From the NCBI GenBank assembly GCA_034666665.1, contig JAXDLK010000162.1, positions 1 to 7,194 on the forward strand: a DNA stretch of 7,194 nt, read 5' to 3'. A model generated the notes under the pieces. That model was given only the letters and a program-made list of their open reading frames with translations, did not search any database and was not told where the DNA came from. This document shows positions 6,479-7,194 of this stretch, one piece after another. Both the position numbers and the translations under genes were made by a program. Origin of the DNA: JAXDLK01 sp034666665 (GTDB lineage Bacteria > Desulfobacterota > Binatia > JACPRU01). The number at the start of each line of letters is the position of its first letter. Positions within the stretch are counted from its first letter, which is position 1.

Positions 6479-6757
6479 TCACAAGTCGCCGACGAGACGG
6501 ACCTTCTCGCCGATCTCGGCCATGACGGGCGGCGGGAGCGCGCCGAGCGGCCGCCGGAGGCGGGCCCGGTCGACGGCGCGGCACTGATCGATCATCACGT
6601 CGCAGTCGCGACGATTCCCGGCGACGCCGGCAGGCAACTCGACGCGGAGCACGCTCGCTCCGGTGAGGTGCGTCGTGCAGGGAAGGAGAAGACCCGAAGA
6701 GTTGATTCGCGGGCATGGCGCACGTGGTGGACGTATAACGTTTTCCGTTATACTCAC
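6479..6757 (-). pseudogene. N-terminally truncated MazF/PemK-family toxin remnant
   Basis: The - strand frame encodes 92 residues, of which about 18-92 look like the C-terminal two-thirds of a MazF/PemK endoribonuclease: GLLLPCTTHLTG (22-33, with the Thr of the family's P-x-T motif), LRVELPAG (37-44), DVMIDQCRAVDRARL (53-67), PLGALPPPVMAEIGEKVRL (70-88). MazF toxins cut single-stranded mRNA at short sites; normal length is about 105-120. The first 30-40 residues, with the RGDIW and RPVLV(V/I) strands and the catalytic Arg, are absent: upstream lie 17 unrelated codons and then the higBA control region. No frame on this strand restores the missing part, and no antitoxin gene accompanies it. It is therefore read as a broken gene, probably inactive. 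The only early start (GTG 6757) lacks a Shine-Dalgarno. Family call is by motif memory and needs a profile search. Confidence 0.65.
6733..6754 (+). promoter_or_regulatory. Palindromic candidate operator/promoter of higBA
   Basis: GTATAACG (6733-6740) and CGTTATAC (6746-6753) form a perfect inverted repeat around TTTTC. This A+T-rich patch stands out in a GC-rich window and lies nine bases before the higB start. HigA-type antitoxins usually repress their own operon through such palindromes, so this is a likely autoregulatory site. It also holds -10-like hexamers, TATAAC (6734-6739) and TATACT (6749-6754); no good -35 is seen. Use of TATACT would start the message almost at the higB GTG, giving a leaderless or nearly leaderless transcript, which fits the lack of a Shine-Dalgarno. 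The site is symmetrical, so it carries TATAAC on both strands. Confidence 0.7.
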
Positions 6758-6762
6758 GGTCG

Positions 6763-7041
6763 GTGATCAAGAGCTTCCGGGACAAAGACACCGGGACGCT
6801 CTTCAGCGGTACCCGCGTCGTGAAGTTCCGAGCGATCGAGCGTGTCGCCCGGCGGAAACTCGAGATGCTGAACGCTGCGAACAATCTCCTCGATCTAACG
6901 AAGCCGCCCGCGAATCGCCTCGAGGCGCTGAAGGGAGATCGGCAGGGGCAACACTCGATCCGCGTGAACGACCAATACCGCGTCTGCTTCGTCTGGAAAG
7001 ACGGCGACGCCCACGACGTCGAGCTCGTCGACTACCATTGA
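6763..7041 (+). CDS. higB: HigB-type (RelE superfamily) toxin of a type II toxin-antitoxin pair
   Basis: The 92-residue length and sequence fit HigB toxins closely: N-terminal MIKSFRDKDTGTLFSG, the Arg-rich helix AIERVARRKLEMLNAA (24-39), RLEALKGDR (52-60), HSIRVNDQYRVCFVW (64-78), and the C-terminal DYH (90-92) whose His is a catalytic-site residue in the family. HigB toxins are ribosome-dependent mRNA endonucleases that cut translated messages and halt growth unless bound by HigA. As usual for hig loci, and unlike most toxin-antitoxin operons, the toxin gene comes first. The GTG start gives the canonical MIKSF N-terminus; no Shine-Dalgarno precedes it, in contrast to higA, which may keep toxin output low relative to antitoxin. 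The antitoxin gene begins 17 bases after the stop. Confidence 0.93.
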   Translation: MIKSFRDKDTGTLFSGTRVVKFRAIERVARRKLEMLNAANNLLDLTKPPANRLEALKGDRQGQHSIRVNDQYRVCFVWKDGDAHDVELVDYH

Positions 7042-7058
7042 GAGAAGGAGAGACTCGG

Positions 7059-7194
7059 ATGCCCAAGAAGCTCGCACCAATCCACCCGGGCGAGATCCTT
7101 CGCGAGGAGTTCCTCGAGCCCCTGAATCTCAGCGCGAACAAGCTCGCCATCGAGCTTCGCGTCCCGGTCACCCGCATCGGCGAGATCGTGAACG
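7059..7194 (+). CDS. higA: HigA-type antitoxin, XRE-family helix-turn-helix (3' partial)
   Basis: Only the first 45 residues are in the window, but they are characteristic: PIHPGEILREEFLEPLNLS (7-25), then the helix-turn-helix NKLAIELRVPVTRIGEIVN (27-45), matching the usual HigA run (PIHPGEIL...LA..L.VP..RI.EIVNG). HigA binds and neutralises HigB and represses the operon by binding the palindrome upstream of higB. A strong Shine-Dalgarno, AAGGAG (7045-7050), lies eight bases before the ATG. The family is usually about 90-110 residues, so roughly half the gene lies past the window end; whether it is intact cannot be judged. Confidence 0.93.
   Translation, partial: MPKKLAPIHPGEILREEFLEPLNLSANKLAIELRVPVTRIGEIVN

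Noticed and set aside
5768..6766. 332-codon + strand frame overlapping the RluA-like gene and reaching higB
   Set aside because: Arg-rich out-of-frame shadow; the alternative frame holds all RluA motifs.

Overview
This is a GC-rich (roughly two-thirds G+C by eye) bacterial chromosomal segment packed with short genes, nearly all on the + strand. It has no rRNA, tRNA, CRISPR array or recognisable transposase. The lineage cannot be fixed from the sequence. Three traits would fit a GC-rich deltaproteobacterium-like, Binatota-like or Acidobacteria-like environmental genome: a secreted enzyme with a Thr/Pro/Arg repeat linker, a small lipoprotein, and a CCCTAACCCTCTCCC-type intergenic hairpin. That placement is inference.

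Layout. Positions 1-2005 hold a tightly packed set: the 3' part of a large tandem-domain ThyX-like flavoprotein, a DUF309 protein whose ATG overlaps the ThyX-like stop (ATGA), and a 75-residue lipoprotein starting 11 nt after the DUF309 stop (or at an ATGA overlap with it). A 10-bp-stem intergenic hairpin of a widespread repeat type follows at 2006-2042. Positions 2172-3243 hold a RidA-family protein with Trp in place of the catalytic Arg, then an FMN-binding PPOX-type flavoprotein, each with a clear Shine-Dalgarno. Positions 3512-5395 encode a secreted GH18 chitinase-like enzyme: signal peptide, TIM barrel with an intact DxxDxDxE motif, an eight-unit 8-residue repeat linker, and a C-terminal beta-sandwich-like domain. 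Positions 5508-6440 encode an S4-domain RluA-type pseudouridine synthase.

The last 750 bases are a toxin-antitoxin locus. On the + strand are higB (complete) and higA (cut by the window end), preceded by a near-perfect candidate operator (8-bp arms, 5-nt spacer) that also carries -10-like hexamers. On the - strand, facing away from higBA, is the C-terminal two-thirds of a MazF/PemK-family toxin whose N-terminal part is missing just where the higBA promoter begins. This looks like a toxin gene truncated by the arrival of, or recombination with, a higBA module.

Most of the window is recognisable housekeeping or accessory content. I do not see strong evidence for a wholly new system. The points most worth a second look are the mazF remnant/higBA junction, the substitutions at key residues in RidA (Arg to Trp) and GH18 (Asp to Val), and the two-domain ThyX-like protein with its small co-transcribed partners.
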